Assembly: GCF_910592395.1 (NCBI RefSeq)
Contig: NC_088324.1
Span: 2,172,001 to 2,236,000, forward strand
Direction of reading: 5' to 3'
Length of the DNA: 64,000 nt
From: Lineus longissimus
Taxonomy: Eukaryota; Nemertea; Pilidiophora; Heteronemertea; Lineidae
Below are positions 49,573-61,800 of this stretch, piece by piece. Under the pieces are notes generated by a model. That model was not told the DNA's origin, searched no databases, and saw nothing but the letters and a program-made list of their open reading frames with translations. How positions within the stretch are numbered: position 1 is the first letter of the stretch; each line of letters begins with the position of its first letter. The position numbers and the translations under genes are program-made.

Positions 49573-49962
49573 GCCCTGGCCCAAGGTTTTATTATTTTGA
49601 GTCGATCCCTCATTTAGGCCAGTACTGTTGATGGGTGTGCCCTGGCCCAAGGTTTTATGATTTTGAGTCGACCCCTCATTTAGGCCAGTGCTGTTGATGG
49701 GTGTGCCCTGGCCCAAGGTTTTATGATTTTGAGTCGATCCCTCATTTAGGCCAGTGCTGTTGATGGGTGTGCCCTGGCCCAAGGTTTTGTGATTTTGAGT
49801 CGATCCCTCATTTAGGCCAGTACTGTTGATGGGTGCGCCCTGGCCAAAGGTTTTATGATTTTGAGTCGATCCCTATTTAGGCCAGTACTGTTGATGGGTG
49901 TGCCCTGGCCCAAGGTTTTGTGATTTTGAGTCGATCCCTCCTTTAGGTCAGTGCTGTTGATG
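49573..49962. repeat. 66-bp minisatellite, about six units
   Basis: GCCCTGGCCCAAGGTTTT recurs at 49573, 49639, 49705, 49771, 49837 and 49902, every 66 (once 65) bp. The last part runs into the family-1 sequence, and copy 1 starts with the same tail at position 1, so the array is a 5' part of the element. Confidence 0.9.
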
Positions 49963-52900
49963 AATCCAATTAAAAATCAATGAAGAATAAAAAATTCTAT
50001 TAAGTATTGTTCTAATATTGAATATATTTTCATATAAAGACAAGTACTCTACTGTTCGTACTGATGAAACTTGAATATGAGTATGCATAATTTAGCAAGG
50101 CCACAATACACATTGATTCACCGTGCATCATTGCGTCGCGTCACGATTTCAAGGCAGGTCAATAACTTCAAATGTAAATAGCTCTAAAACTGTTTCGTGC
50201 ATCGTAATAAAAATTATACCAGCGTAATCTCAGTTTTTCTCTTCATATTGTCCTTTCATACTGATAAAATCCTCAAATTATTACTGTGCCGACTTGCGAA
50301 CGGAACTTTGGATTGTGTGTAAAATCGGCGACGTGAAAGTTGTGCGGGAATGTCGCGGCTTTTCGAGGGCCGTTCGTTTGATATCCTGTGATCCTTCAAA
50401 AAGCCGCGGGCCTTCTCCTTATTTGGCTGAGATGAAATTTAAGGATGCAGAAGAAGGGACCAATGAGAACCCCCAGAAAAAGTACCAAGTCATTCCGTTC
50501 CCGATTTTTTGAGATTTTGACACGGTAAGTTTAGTCTTCATTTCCATCTCCGTGTTTCGAAAACAACGAAATATCTGCTCAAAGCACATCGACACGCTAA
50601 CACAACAACTCACCGTGATTACGCCTATGTAAATTATATAAACATTGCACACGTTCTAGATCCGCGGATATTGATTTTGTTGGCGAATACCCTCCAAAAA
50701 ACTGAAAGATTTTGACGTAAATGTTACTTGTTTGTGATGACGGCGAACGATCCTGCCGCCATGATGAAATTCCTGGAAAGACCTGTCAATCAGCTCTGAC
50801 GCTGCACACGTCACGGCTGGCTCGCCGTTAATTGGTGGATGAGCGAGATGGCGCGACGTTCATTGGCCGACAATTTTACGTCACCGATCGTGTAAACATA
50901 AACCCACGTGGGTTGGGTGATCGCACGTGGGATGATCTTGCTGGGTAGAACCTCTTATTACTTCGTTATTATTGAATTAATTCACGATCATTAATGATAT
51001 AGTGTGATCACATGAAAATATCACGGCTTCACTGCTCACACATGTTGGATTATTTTCAATATTTCGGCACTGTTGCTGTCAAAAATATCCTGGTTTTAAA
51101 CTGTCGCTGTTAAAGCTCACTAAATATCCATGACGTCAGATACATACATAAACAGCGGGGCCCGGATCATGTATATTCAGAAGACGTCAATGTTTTCATT
51201 ATCTTTATGTGAGCTGGGTTTGGAAGGACTGTTTACAAACATCAGCTTATTGGGAATGATGGTTACTCATTGCCTGAAGACCTACTGACGAAACTAAGAC
51301 CCCCACTACAAAAACAAGACCCAACATTAAAACAAAGACCATCTCACTTCTGCATCAAGACCCCATGTCTAAACTTAAGACCATAAAGACTATACCTAGA
51401 AGACTAAACTTGATATTGAGCTCCATGCTCCCCGGTGGCCAGGGAATGGCCACAGGGGGGAACCCCTGCCCAAATTTTCAATTTTTTTATAACTTGATAT
51501 TGAGCTTCATGCTCCCGGTGGCCAGGGAATGGCCACAGGGGGGAACCCCTGCCCAAATTTTCAATTTTTTTATAACTTGATATTGAGCTCCATCATGCTC
51601 CCCGGTGGCCAGGGAATGGCCACAGGGGGTATAGCCCTGTCCAAATTTTCAAATATCTAAGGGTTAGTTTGGATTTTTTAGGTGTTCTTTCATCATGTTG
51701 ACCATTGGGGAAGTTTGGAAAATCGTCAGAGATGGAAAAGGGTCAGTTGGAGCAGTTGCAGCACAGCTCGGTTTTGATTTCAAATCATTTAAGAACGAAA
51801 TAGCAAAGATCAAGAAAAAAAGAGAACGGTTGAGAACTTCAAAAAAGTACCCAGAGCTGAAGGAGTATGAGGCACAACCTTTTAATTTAGGTGAGTTAAG
51901 TTAATTAGTAGTACCATGGAGGTATTATAAATAAAATAAATTATTAATACCTCCATGGTAGTACATGAGTATGGCAGTATGTTACTCCTTATAGTTCAAG
52001 GCCCGGGGTTCAAGGACTCAACATAAGTGATATCCAGTTGCAATCTACAATGTAGAAATAGCAATTAACAGATAGATAAAGTAAAGACCACCACAGGGGA
52101 TTTGCAAAACTCAAACAATCTTTCTTTGCAGTGATGCAAGCTTCTAACGGCAGCACAGCAGAGGATGTTGGAAATGCTGAAGATGATCAGCCAGAAGTTG
52201 GTGACGTTGACGATGACCAGCCTGTTGCTACACATTCCTGTAAGTGCTAGAAGTAAAATGTTAGTACTTCATTAAAAATAACTTGACCACGTGTGTTGGT
52301 AAGATAAAGATACACTGACATTGTACTATTGTAATTTAATCTAATTGAAGAAGATACAGCAAACAAGGAAGAGTATTCAGTATAGTCATCTTTATTACAG
52401 TGATTGAAACTGACAGTGGTCGAGAAGAGCCACCTATGGATGAGGCGGAACCTCCTACTGTTTTGGAATTGCTTCCTTTGAGGGTTGATGATGACTCAGA
52501 TAAAAGTAAGTATAACTGTATCCGACACTATAACCGATAATCTGTCTCATAAATAGCTGTGCAAATTTGCTTGAAGGCCTTCTTCTTTGTTAACTGTAAT
52601 GTCTGTCCTACAGCATGTTAATGAGAGTTGGACAATACAATGTAGTTGAAGTTTTAAGTATGATTTTATATTTTTACACTTGACTATGGCCTCCCTAAAT
52701 GGCAGTCTCTACTTAGAGGATGACTGGCAAGTGTCCTGTTCTCTTTCCAGATGCTGCTGTCACTAACAACCTGCTCATGAAACATAAAGCCAAGCAGAAT
52801 CTTAATTTCATCAAAACTCTTGATGGTCATATCACGGAAAAGAAGCGGACTTTAAAAGAGTTGCAGAGAAAAGCCAATGCATTAACTGGAAAGTACAAGA

Positions 52901-54730
52901 AATATAATGTTGATCGAAGGGAAGAAAATGCCAAGAAAAACTACATGGAGCTTTGTTCTAAGCGAATCAGTTTACGGAAAGCTACCAGCAATCTTGATGA
53001 TGCCAATGAGAGAATCCAGGTTTTGACTGAGGCAAACAGACAACTTCAAGACAAAGTGGAAGCCCTTGAAAAAAGCGTTTCTGAACTTGAGACAAAATTG
53101 CGAAAGAAAAAGAAGCGAGTGAACCGCAAGAAAAAGGAACATCGAAAGAAGAATAGAAAGAAACTAGATGAAGTGAAAATCAAACTCCAACAGACAGAAA
53201 AGGCTCTAGAAGTTGCGAATGACGTCATTAAAGAACTTGAGGAGACTTCAACTGCCTCGCAGCTTGACATGAAAGCAGGAAAGGAGTTTTCAACTCAGAC
53301 CCGCCAAGCTGTCATGAACCTTACAGCTCTAGAAATAGCGGCACAAAAAATTCCACTGGTTATACAGTCAGTAGCAACAGATCTGTTTAAAATCTCCATC
53401 CCAAATTCCCAATTGCCAAGCAGGACACTGGTACAAAATATTGTGACAGAGAGTCACTATATTGCAAAAAGATTTATCTCTGATAAACTTGAGAATGTAA
53501 ACAGCTGGGGCTCAGGGACTGACGGAACGTCTCGAAGGAAGGTGAAAATCCTTGACACTGCCATTCAGTTGTCAACAGGGGATAACATTTCTCTCGGGTT
53601 TACAAGAGTGGCCAGTGAGACTGGTGTTGCCATCTCATCAAATCTCCAAAAAGCTGTGAATGAATTGGCGGAAGTCAGCACACACAAAGTTGAAGGTGGC
53701 ACTTCACAGCAGTATATCAGTGATACCCTTCAAAAACTGTCGTTTACCATGAGTGACAGGGCGGCCAATGAGAAACAAGACGCCCAAGGGCCTGGCGCTC
53801 AGCTGAGTTGTTGCTGCGTTGTTCGTATATATTACATTACTCGTCAAACTCTACTAAACTAAGGACTCAAAGCCTAAGGATATTAGCTTCTGGATGTGTA
53901 ACAGTGAATTACGGTAGACTGGCGCAATCTACTTCAAGCAAGCTCCACCCTTGCAATGTGTGCGCAAACAGATAACCTAACCTATATTGGACCATCAATT
54001 CTACACACAGCAACATGATTCAACCTCAGCTGTTACCATGATGATGATGATGATGATCCTTTTCGCAAATTGGTCGTCTTCTGTCTTTCTTCCATACTTC
54101 AGTGCCACCGGATGTAGTCTGCCCTTGTGGAGGGATCCTTTCAGCACCGGGACACAAGAATCCATGCGAATTGAATCACATGGAGAGACTAGCCCAATCA
54201 CCCGCTTTTGGCTGGGTAGAAATGGGTAAATCTCGCAGACTGGACCTTAAACTCTACTGCCGACGTGTGAGGCCGGTCTGACAGATGAGTAAGTGGGGTC
54301 CACCTAATGCAGAAGGCACCAGTTTCCCTAACTAAAAGGGTAACATTAACAAAATGCTCTACCCAACTCTATTATTGCCTAAAGGCCTGTGTACACTAGT
54401 AAAATATTAGCAACATTTTTACATTTCCAGTTGCAACAAATGTTGCAAAAATGTTGCGTAGTGTGTACAGAGCAAAACGCGTCTTACAACATGTTGTAAA
54501 ATTGTTGCAAATTAAATGCAATGCAATTCTTTGTTGCATGTTGTAAAAATGTTGCAAACTCTTCAGCTAATCAGAAATAGGATTTGCGTCATGTGATCTA
54601 CCGGAGTTCATGTGACTTGAACAAGAAGCAGGTATAGCAACTCTCAAGTGAGTGTCTTGCTTCGTAGGGTGATGAAACCTTTTCTAGAAGTTTTTGTGTG
54701 ACGGCTTGTCAGTCAGCCGCAACTCCTTTA

Positions 54731-55327
54731 GGCTGCGTATCCATAGGCTGTTCCGTGCCCTGCACAACATTCCCTTTTTACCGCCTGGCGCGCCACACGG
54801 ACAATGAACCTTCGTTGGTGTTATTGATCGTTCCCATAGGTTATGCCGTGTCACATTGCGGGCATATATGCACTGTGGATTGGGAATATAGGCCCATATT
54901 GGGATTGAACATGTCCATTCTTTTGCGAGTGAACAACACGGAAGCAATGTCTGAGGCGAAATTAATTCAAGAGGTTCATCAACGGGAACTACTCTGGGAT
55001 CCCGAAACTGATGATTATCATAACAAGCACGAACCTGTAATTTGTTGCTTAAAAGTCAGGTTTTATATACATGTACATGTCAATTTGATGTTGCAAGTGA
55101 AAATACAAGTTACTTGTATTTTCATTTTCAATATTCATAAGAAATTGTCTTCTGAAATAATGACAGCGTGCGGATAAACGCGATTGACCGCTGCGAAATG
55201 AGGACTACAAAGGCCTACATGACCAAAAAGGAATATCCAATGGAGACTCAGGGCATAGTGCCAGGTCACAAGGCTGTTACGCCATAAAGCCACACTACAC
55301 AAGGGCATACCCTATGGATACGCGGCC
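54731..55327. mobile_element. Nested PIF/Harbinger-like element with MADF remnant
   Basis: Ends are GGCTGCGTATCCATAGG and, reversed, GGCCGCGTATCCATAGGG. TTA flanks it at 54728-54730 and 55328-55330. Inside, 54947-55036 encodes MSEAKLIQEVHQRELLWDPE and TDDYHNKHE, the start of a MADF domain. It lies within the element at 54383-55760, so it is younger than it. Confidence 0.75.
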
Positions 55328-55629
55328 TTAACAGGCAGTGGTATGCCCCATCATCCACCCTCATTTTGATCCAGGGCCTGGTCCATATTCTCTTTGGTTA
55401 TTTCGCCGCCTCTTCCGTCTCTCAACAATGACAGCTAAAATTGCTGCAGAAGCACTCAAAACACATCTTCTCTCCTTGGAATCATCCATTTTCCCTCCAA
55501 AATACCTATTTCCCTTTGTTCCCACTAAAAAGTTTGCAACAATTTACCAACATGTTGTAAAAATGTTGCTAATTTGTTGCAATTTTGTTGCTAGTGAACA
55601 CAGGGCCTTGAAGGGCTTGTTGCAAAATT

Positions 55630-55735
55630 GTTGTAAAAATGTTGGTAAAATGTTGGTAAAATGTTGGTAAAATGTTGGTAAAATGTTGGTAAAATGTTGG
55701 TAAAATGTTGGTAAAATGTTGGTAAAATGTTGCTA
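55630..55735. repeat. 11-bp tandem repeat (TGTTGGTAAAA), about nine units
   Basis: The unit repeats almost without change just inside the right TIR of the outer PIF-like element. The other end has only loose TGTTGCAAAAA variants, so the array expanded after the element formed. Confidence 0.85.
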
Positions 55736-55939
55736 ATATTTTACTAGTGTACACCCTGCTTAAGTCAAGTGAAACTCTTAACAAACCTTAGCAGAATGCC
55801 ACCATTGAAATGTTGATAATAATGATAGCAAGTAAAAACTTTAAACAGATAGACTTGATTTTTTTAACCAACTGCCACATGCGGTTTTCTTTATTTAGTA
55901 AATTTTGAGGTAAGTATTACAGAATGAAATACTTGAATA

Positions 55940-56717
55940 CTAGAATTGCCTGGCTCTTCTGATGATTGCACTGGTGAACACCGAAGTCGATGGGATGTGC
56001 AAAGTCATAGCTCGATCCTCTCTCTTGGTCATCTTTGAGATGTAGTCACCAAATATGTTCAAATGCAGCTGCAGATCATTCCTGTCCTGCAAAACATGAT
56101 GAGGAGATAACATTTTAATTTTGATAGAATAGGTAAGCTAGCCAAGTTTTATATCAAATACAAGGCCAACAACAACTGATAAGGCGCTAGGGCCGAATGA
56201 TCAAGGAAGTTCATTGATATGATTGGGAATACATTGTGATAAGAGTGATGAATCGGCCCCGTTTGAAGCATTGTGCTATGTACAGTGTGCAAGTGTCAGT
56301 GTGTATCATATCGCATTTACTGTTTGTTGACATTTCAAATCGCTGGCGTCGATCCTCAATTACACTGTTTATGTACATTGGCAACCTTACCCGATGATAT
56401 CAGAACGATGTTTATTATTGTCTTGTTTATTCACATTAGTTCTGCTATGTGACAAGAGTTATTTGTTGAGAAATCCATGATTTAAAGCCGGACTTTGACA
56501 TCGTTTCTCAGACCAACCAAGCTGCATTTCGCAGATCGTTTTTCAACGATCGTCGACGAACTATTTCAAATTAATCACATCCAATTAAACAATCCAAGCC
56601 TTCCCTAATGTCATCAACATGCAATAACACAAGCAGCCAAATATTATCGCCTATGAAATTGTGAATTTAATGAGAACTTACCTCTGAATTGACAGAACGC
56701 GATCTATTCCATAGCAT
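55940..56717 (-). CDS. Small two-exon gene, 60 aa, function unknown
   Basis: Minus strand. Exon 1 coding is 56717-56682 (ATG to GAG, 12 codons) and exon 2 is 56086-55940 (48 codons plus TAG). The intron (56681-56087) has donor GTAAGT and acceptor TTTTGCAG, phase 0. The product contains YISKMTKREDRAM and ends IIRRARQF. It has no signal peptide or membrane helix and I do not recognise it. AATAAA lies 45 nt past the stop (55895-55890). About 35-120 bp upstream the minus strand reads TTTCGCGCGA (E2F-like), CCAATCAC and AACGTCACGTC. This looks like a real compact gene or a captured copy of one, inside an insertion in a transposon. Confidence 0.5.
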
Positions 56718-56729
56718 GGTCTCCTTACG

Positions 56730-56830
56730 TCTGAACTGCGCAGACTCGAGACGTGACGTTCGCTGCATGTGTGATTGGACGTGGGATAACTCGCGCGAAA
56801 TTTAAAATGCTCTTCTTGGGGGGTGCTCAC
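56730..56830 (-). promoter_or_regulatory. Promoter-like region of the small minus-strand gene
   Basis: Read on the minus strand: TTTCGCGCGAG, then a CCAAT box, then ACGTCACGTC, within about 100 bp of the ATG and without a TATA box. This set is typical of compact animal promoters. Confidence 0.4.
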
Positions 56831-57117
56831 TAAATTGCGCCAGTAACACCACCTGGTGAGAAATTCATGAACTACGCCTATTGATAATGAAAGAGAAAGC
56901 TTTGCTCTATAAAATTAGATTTGATTCATGATCCCCAACTGAGAAATCAGCTGCTGGAAAAGTTTTTGGAAAATTTCGCTTGGTGCCACCTAGTGGCCAA
57001 ACCGCTCATCCTGCCGGACCCACATTTGGTCTATTCAGGAGTCCTGAAGGGTCTCAACGCCTCAGAGGGAAAATCTATCGCCTATCCGCCATAGTTTTGA
57101 AACGTGCCTGTTTAACG

Positions 57118-57180
<63 letters not shown>
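57118..57180. repeat. (ACAG)n microsatellite
   Basis: About sixteen uninterrupted tetranucleotide units near the end of the composite insertion, in the same relative place as (GAC)n in the insertion at 3021-4129. Confidence 0.95.
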
Positions 57181-59332
57181 GGACACTCATTCTACCATTT
57201 ACTCATATGAATAGCTCAGCTTTTCAGCTGAGCTAAAAAGCTGCCAGGCTCATTGACAAATGGTGTGAAGAATCCCTGCCCCTTGATGGTGAGGAACGTG
57301 GTCAAGTGCATTCATTCCATTGTATGGCCCATGTTCTCTTGGGATTTATGAGTGGCTGCACAGAAGCATTGAAAACTCTGGAACCTGAAATAGTTCTAGT
57401 CCATGGCAAACTTGGACGAAATAAATGTCCAGCATTTTCGTTTTGGAAAAAGGAAACTGCTACGTCGCGCACTATCAGAAACGCGTCTGACATATTTGGG
57501 CCAGTTGGTGTGTATAATGGTATGAGAGATGTATGGGAGGCACATTGCGCAATAAATGGAATAAAGTCATTTATTCAAAACTATCGAGACAACCGTTTCA
57601 ATAACTATTTTGAAAATGCAGCGCAATGTTGCCTCCACCGTACAGAATTTCTCGCTCTTCTTGACCAGCACTGCCCAGGAGCTAAAGCCAGCAAGAACTC
57701 TTCTGTTAAATGGGACTTCGGTGATCCCATTATTACTACGATGTTGCAGGCACTTGGTTTAGTATTCGTTCTCATTACTGGTCCCTACTGGCTGCTGGTG
57801 AATGATTCTTCAGTCCAGTACTTGCATTTGTATACTTTTATCCAGCCGCTGCATGAGTTCATCACAGCTTGTTCGGAAGATCCCAGGCCACTGCTCCTCG
57901 GTGAGACCCCACTGCCAGACTACCAAATCAAACACCATGAGTTGTACTTTCCGAAGGTTTCTCTCCTCTTCGATGAGACCCTTGAAGATATTTATATCCA
58001 GACATTAAAGACCATTTGCAGAGCATTCAAAAAGACCATTGAAAAACAGCTAGTAGATTTCCTGCTGAATGGAAAATATTCAGCTGCCCCAGATCAGATC
58101 GAAGTTCAACGAACATCATTTGCACCTGTAACAAACTTGTCTTGTGAGCACCATTTTGGGGATTTTGATGCCAGCCAGAAGCGGCGACCCTCAGCTTCCT
58201 TGTTTCTACACTCCACCATCCAAATCCTGAAAAGAAACCGAAAACAAATGAAGAAGTGGTACGATATGATGAGCGAAAATGAAAAAGAGGCCCTGTGGCG
58301 ATACGCACGTGATCATGGCAAAAAAATGCGACAGAAACACCTGGCAGAGGAGAAGGGAGAGCTGATATCGATAATGGAGAAAGACACACCGGAGAACAAT
58401 GCAAACCAGAAGAAGAGGAAGAAAACACTTGCCGACCAAAAAAAAGCTGAGACAGACATGGAGCAACTCTCTGCCATGTTGAAAGATGGAACGAAAGGTC
58501 TTCAGGTTGGAAAATGGGTAGCTGTTGCTTACCAAGACGACTGGTATCCAGGCAAGTTGAAAATGTCCCCTTTTCTTTTGTTACAATTGCCAGTGAAATT
58601 AAAGGATTAATGAAATAGTTACTCAATGAAATAAAAACAAACCATCCACTTACTTGTACTTGATACTGTTTAGTCTCCATGTTCAGAAGACTATGAAAGT
58701 TTACCAAATAATATTGAATTCTTATAATCAAATTTTGTTCTTCTCAGGAACTGTAGTCAAGATGATAACACAAGAGACAAGAGAGGCAGCCGAAGGGAGC
58801 AATGATGGGATGGATGATGAGTGTGATGTCATGGCGTTGGTTGACTTTCATACCAATTCCAGAAGAAAAGAGGAATTCACCTGGCCAAGCGGCGAAGACC
58901 AGCAGAATGTTATGCCAAAGTTCATCATCTCCAGCAGCATTGAAGTTACCACCACTACAGGAAGGATCTGGTCGATCGCCAAAAAAACAATGGATGATAT
59001 TTCTGATATCTATTCACTTTTCAAAAAACTGTACTTTGACAACACTGATTTAGACTGATGCTAGTACAAAGAATTCCAATTCTCATTCATGTGACTCTTT
59101 GACCTGCCTTGAAATCTATTGACAGTGATTCACATTTTTTTGTGGCGGCATTTCAAAGTTAATTCTCACGTTCTCCTCAATAGTCAGTTGCGCTTTTAAA
59201 TCTTACCAACAGCTTTTTCAAATCAAGATGTCTGCAACAGTTTATGTTACATTAATTTGTTGCTGTAGAATAATAGCTGCAGTTCAGTCCGAGAACTTTA
59301 TTGCCAGTGTTCTAAGCTGCATTTTGATATAT

Positions 59333-60200
59333 CACATGCCATATTTCAAAATTGGGCAAAGATTCTCGAAAAAATATATACACGGCGGCCATTTTGAATT
59401 TTCAATCTTGCAACAAAATGGCCGCCATCGTAGAAAAATATTCAGTGTTCTATGAACCTCTCTTTAAGGATTGAATGCACAATACTGAAATTGTGTTTTC
59501 TTTTTTTGAATTACTCATTAATTGATTCGTTTTAAACAATGGATGTAAGAGGTTTTCTGGTGCTGGCGGCCATTTTGAATCAAGATGGCCGCCATCTTAG
59601 GGATATTTTTCGATTTTTCGCTAGATTTGGGAAGGTTTGACCAAAGTTCAATGATACCTGACTATTATTTGCTGAATTAACATCTTGGCAATCAACTTAA
59701 CACCATTTCTCTCTTTTGTAATGAATCTGTGGTATCGAATTAACGTAATTTATGCAAATTACGTGTGCTCTCCTGATTGGCCGATCTCAAATCTGAGCCC
59801 GCGAACGCGTTTCTCGTCAAATTTTAACATAGTTCAGTAATTTTTATCAAAATTCAGTAAATATTAGTAAGTTAATCTGCTTTTCAGTTGATTTTCTTAT
59901 GTTAAATGCAAGAAATCCCTCGAAATCATTAACAGAGTCCCCCTCAGCCAATCTAAGGCTAATCCCTTAGACCTTATAAGTTGAACCGGACCAAAACAAG
60001 GCCTGTTTCGGCACCTTTAATTTGCTATATCTTGAGAACCAGTCACCCGATTTTCAAAATATAAACAGTTATATGCTTGTTTTAAAGGGTACCATCAGAC
60101 TGCTGTGAAAAAAAAACAGTCTTTCAACATTCAAAATTTAAGTGGCCTTGCTACATAATTTCAAATAGAAGAAAATTTACCAATTTGTTTTCAATTTCAG
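59333..60200. other. No gene seen; inverted GGCGGCCATTTTG repeats
   Basis: Two short inverted pairs (GGCGGCCATTTTGAAT with CAAAATGGCCGCC at 59382-59430 and a second at 59564-59598) suggest small fold-back elements. The rest is AT-rich with no open frame. Confidence 0.45.
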
Positions 60201-60444
60201 AACTTTCGGTTTGGCTGCATACCGGCAATTCACCTGGTGGACTCACGATCGCCATGGTAAACGTGTACGAAAAGTCATTCCCTCATGTGTAGTAAACATA
60301 ATCAGAGAGACTTACCCAGAGCCCAATGGACAGTATATTGGATTTAGAGAGGCTGATGAAACTGACACTGTATATCCAGACTTGCTTTGCCAAGTAATGA
60401 CAATGGTCAATATAGGAGAACAGATTTTTCCCAAATTTTGTTAA
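60201..60444 (+). pseudogene. P2X7 ballast-domain C-terminal exon
   Basis: After an acceptor (TTTCAATTTCAG) the exon encodes LAAYRQFTWWTHDRHGK, KVIPSCVVNIIRETYPEP and QYIGFREADE, ending at TAA 60442-60444. It aligns with the last exon of the gene at 37326-38358 (LAYRRFVHWCWQRLGK, PVCARDKIRSTWP) and is closer to the usual consensus (YRQF..W, IPSCVV..IR). No matching upstream exons (WCxCGxC, CITxHP) were found in the preceding 870 bp, so it is an orphan exon or part of a gene cut by the family-1 junction. Confidence 0.65.
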
Positions 60445-60743
60445 ATAATGTGCCAAAAACATAATATTTTCAGTTACATTGCAATAGTATTGTCATATCA
60501 CTAAGGGATCACGTCCAAAGTCCACACGTGAATATTCGCGTGTAGAAATCCCCTTGACCTTGGACGGGTGTTACTCTATGCCATCTAGAATGGTTGTCTG
60601 GTAAGAATCGTCATTGGTTTCGAACATCATAATTGCACTTTTACGCCACCAATATTTGATAGTTACTAGTAAAGTTACCCGTGGTATGGCTTAAGCCACA
60701 ACCACATCAACAATTTTTCTTCAGCAAGATATGATAACACCAG

Positions 60744-61190
60744 ATGTCGGGTGGAGCTACTTGGAGAACTAAACTTGCTGTGTCGTCCAGACTAAACATG
60801 AATTCTAGAGAACACTTCCTAAAGATTCAGTGGGAAAGAGAGTCCAGATCAAAATTACTCGTTTACTGGCCTCTCTTTAGCAAGGAGGGCGCTAAAGGTT
60901 GGGTTACAGCATATTTCGAGTGCCTGTTTTATACACCAAACCTAAAATGCAAACGCCATAAAAACTTGTACAAAAATACGCCCCAAATTAATTTACAATA
61001 TAGACCGAGGTCAAGTTTTTACATTACAACCCACCCAGAATGTAGAAATGCTTGTTTTCCCCTCAATGCTGTTGAAAACACTGGTCAGAAAGTGGATGGT
61101 GCTGCACCTGGAGTGACAACATGTTGCTTGAAAATAGAACAGGCAGCTCAGACAACAACACTGGTGGAAAGTATTAAATTACTTGAATAA
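60744..61190 (+). other. Unrecognised 148-codon open frame
   Basis: Open from a non-ATG start after a possible acceptor (TTTTTCTTCAG at about 60725). The product is rich in Lys, Asn and Tyr with no motif I know. It may be an exon of an unknown gene or chance. Confidence 0.2.
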
Positions 61191-61272
61191 GAAAAGTTGT
61201 TGAGTTGACCAAAAACAGGTGTAAAACTCGCCGGACAACATGGACAACTCGCCATTGACACTTTGCAAATTG

Positions 61273-61418
61273 CACTGGTCTGTCACTTTGTTCGCTGATG
61301 ACGTCATCAACACATTTTGGTTCCCGAAGTCTCCAACAGATGGCAGGGCGAAAGTTGCAAATTGACTGCTCTTCACTGGTCTGTCACTTTGTTCGCTACT
61401 GATGACGTCATCAACACG
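61273..61418. repeat. Direct repeat pair with TGACGTCA
   Basis: ACTGGTCTGTCACTTTGTTC followed by GATGACGTCATCAACAC occurs twice, at 61273-61312 and 61374-61418; the second has a 3-base insertion (ACT). Each carries a perfect CRE palindrome. Confidence 0.8.
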
Positions 61419-61800
61419 AAACGGTCAACTTCGGCAATGTCCGGCAATTTCCGTGCGTTTTAGATCAGACAAAATTCCTGAATAAAATCGCTAAAAAGTC
61501 CACATTCCCGGCAAATGTTTAGACTGAGAATCGATCATTTTGTGAACGGAAAGGTAGTGAAAGGTTAGGTAAAGTTTCAAAGAGACAGTGCGCACGGTTG
61601 CCGTGATTTCCTTGGAAGTCTATAGATTTAGTAGTGTAGATACAGTCTTCGCCAAAACATGGTCTCTCCGACCGGATATTTATAGGAACTGGATCTTTAT
61701 AGAAATTGGATATTTATAGAAATCAAACTAGGGCATTTGAAGTGTAATAGATAGATAGATTTGTACAGTATACTTGTAGATATTTTAACTGGTCAGAAAA

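Larger units (their letters stand above)
54383..55760. mobile_element. PIF/Harbinger-like TIR element (outer)
   Basis: Ends are AGGCCTGTGTACACTAGT and, from the right, AGCAGGGTGTACACTAGT. Inverted similarity continues through AAAATATTAGCAACATTTT. TAA flanks it at 54380-54382 and 55761-55763. It carries an 11-bp tandem repeat near the right end and is itself interrupted at 54731-55327. No transposase frame. Confidence 0.75.
53776..57236. mobile_element. 3.5-kb composite insertion into family-1 copy 2
   Basis: Absent from copy 1, where GAG is followed by six A then GCTGCC. Copy 2 has three A on the left and five on the right, so at most about 2 bp is duplicated. The right 400 bp resembles the end of the insertion at 3021-4129: TGGCCAAACC, GAAACGTGCC, AACGGAC, a microsatellite (ACAG)n at 57118-57180, then the hairpin AGCTCAGC/GCTGAGCT before A's. 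The interior holds two nested PIF-like elements and a small gene. The left part (53776-54380) has no recognisable content apart from (GAT)n at 54038. Confidence 0.6.
51695..59058 (+). pseudogene. Family-1 transposase-like gene, copy 2 (interrupted)
   Basis: Exons are 51695-51890, 52132-52239, 52401-52505, 52751 to 58551 (split by the insertion at 53776-57236) and 58748-59058. The coiled-coil region that is cut in copy 1 is continuous here (about 52870-53260), and the core cut here (at SDRAANEK) is continuous in copy 1. Together the copies show the ancestral frame was open. The GC-AG last intron (GCAAGT donor at 58552) is conserved. The exon-2 donor is a normal GTAAGT, unlike copy 1. A frame from about 57240 stays open to the last exon. 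Confidence 0.7.
49573..59332 (+). mobile_element. Family-1 large transposon, copy 2
   Basis: Near-identical to 1-6870 with scattered single-base differences. It includes the full minisatellite and three tandem units around 51410-51660 (GGTGGCCAGGGAATGGCCAC) where copy 1 has about two. It lacks the insertion at 3021-4129 but carries another at 53776-57236. Identity to copy 1 ends at 59332. Confidence 0.75.

Noticed and set aside
49525-49782. 85-codon minus-strand frame with repeated GQGTPINSTGLNEG
   Set aside because: It is simply the 66-bp minisatellite read in frame (66 is divisible by 3).
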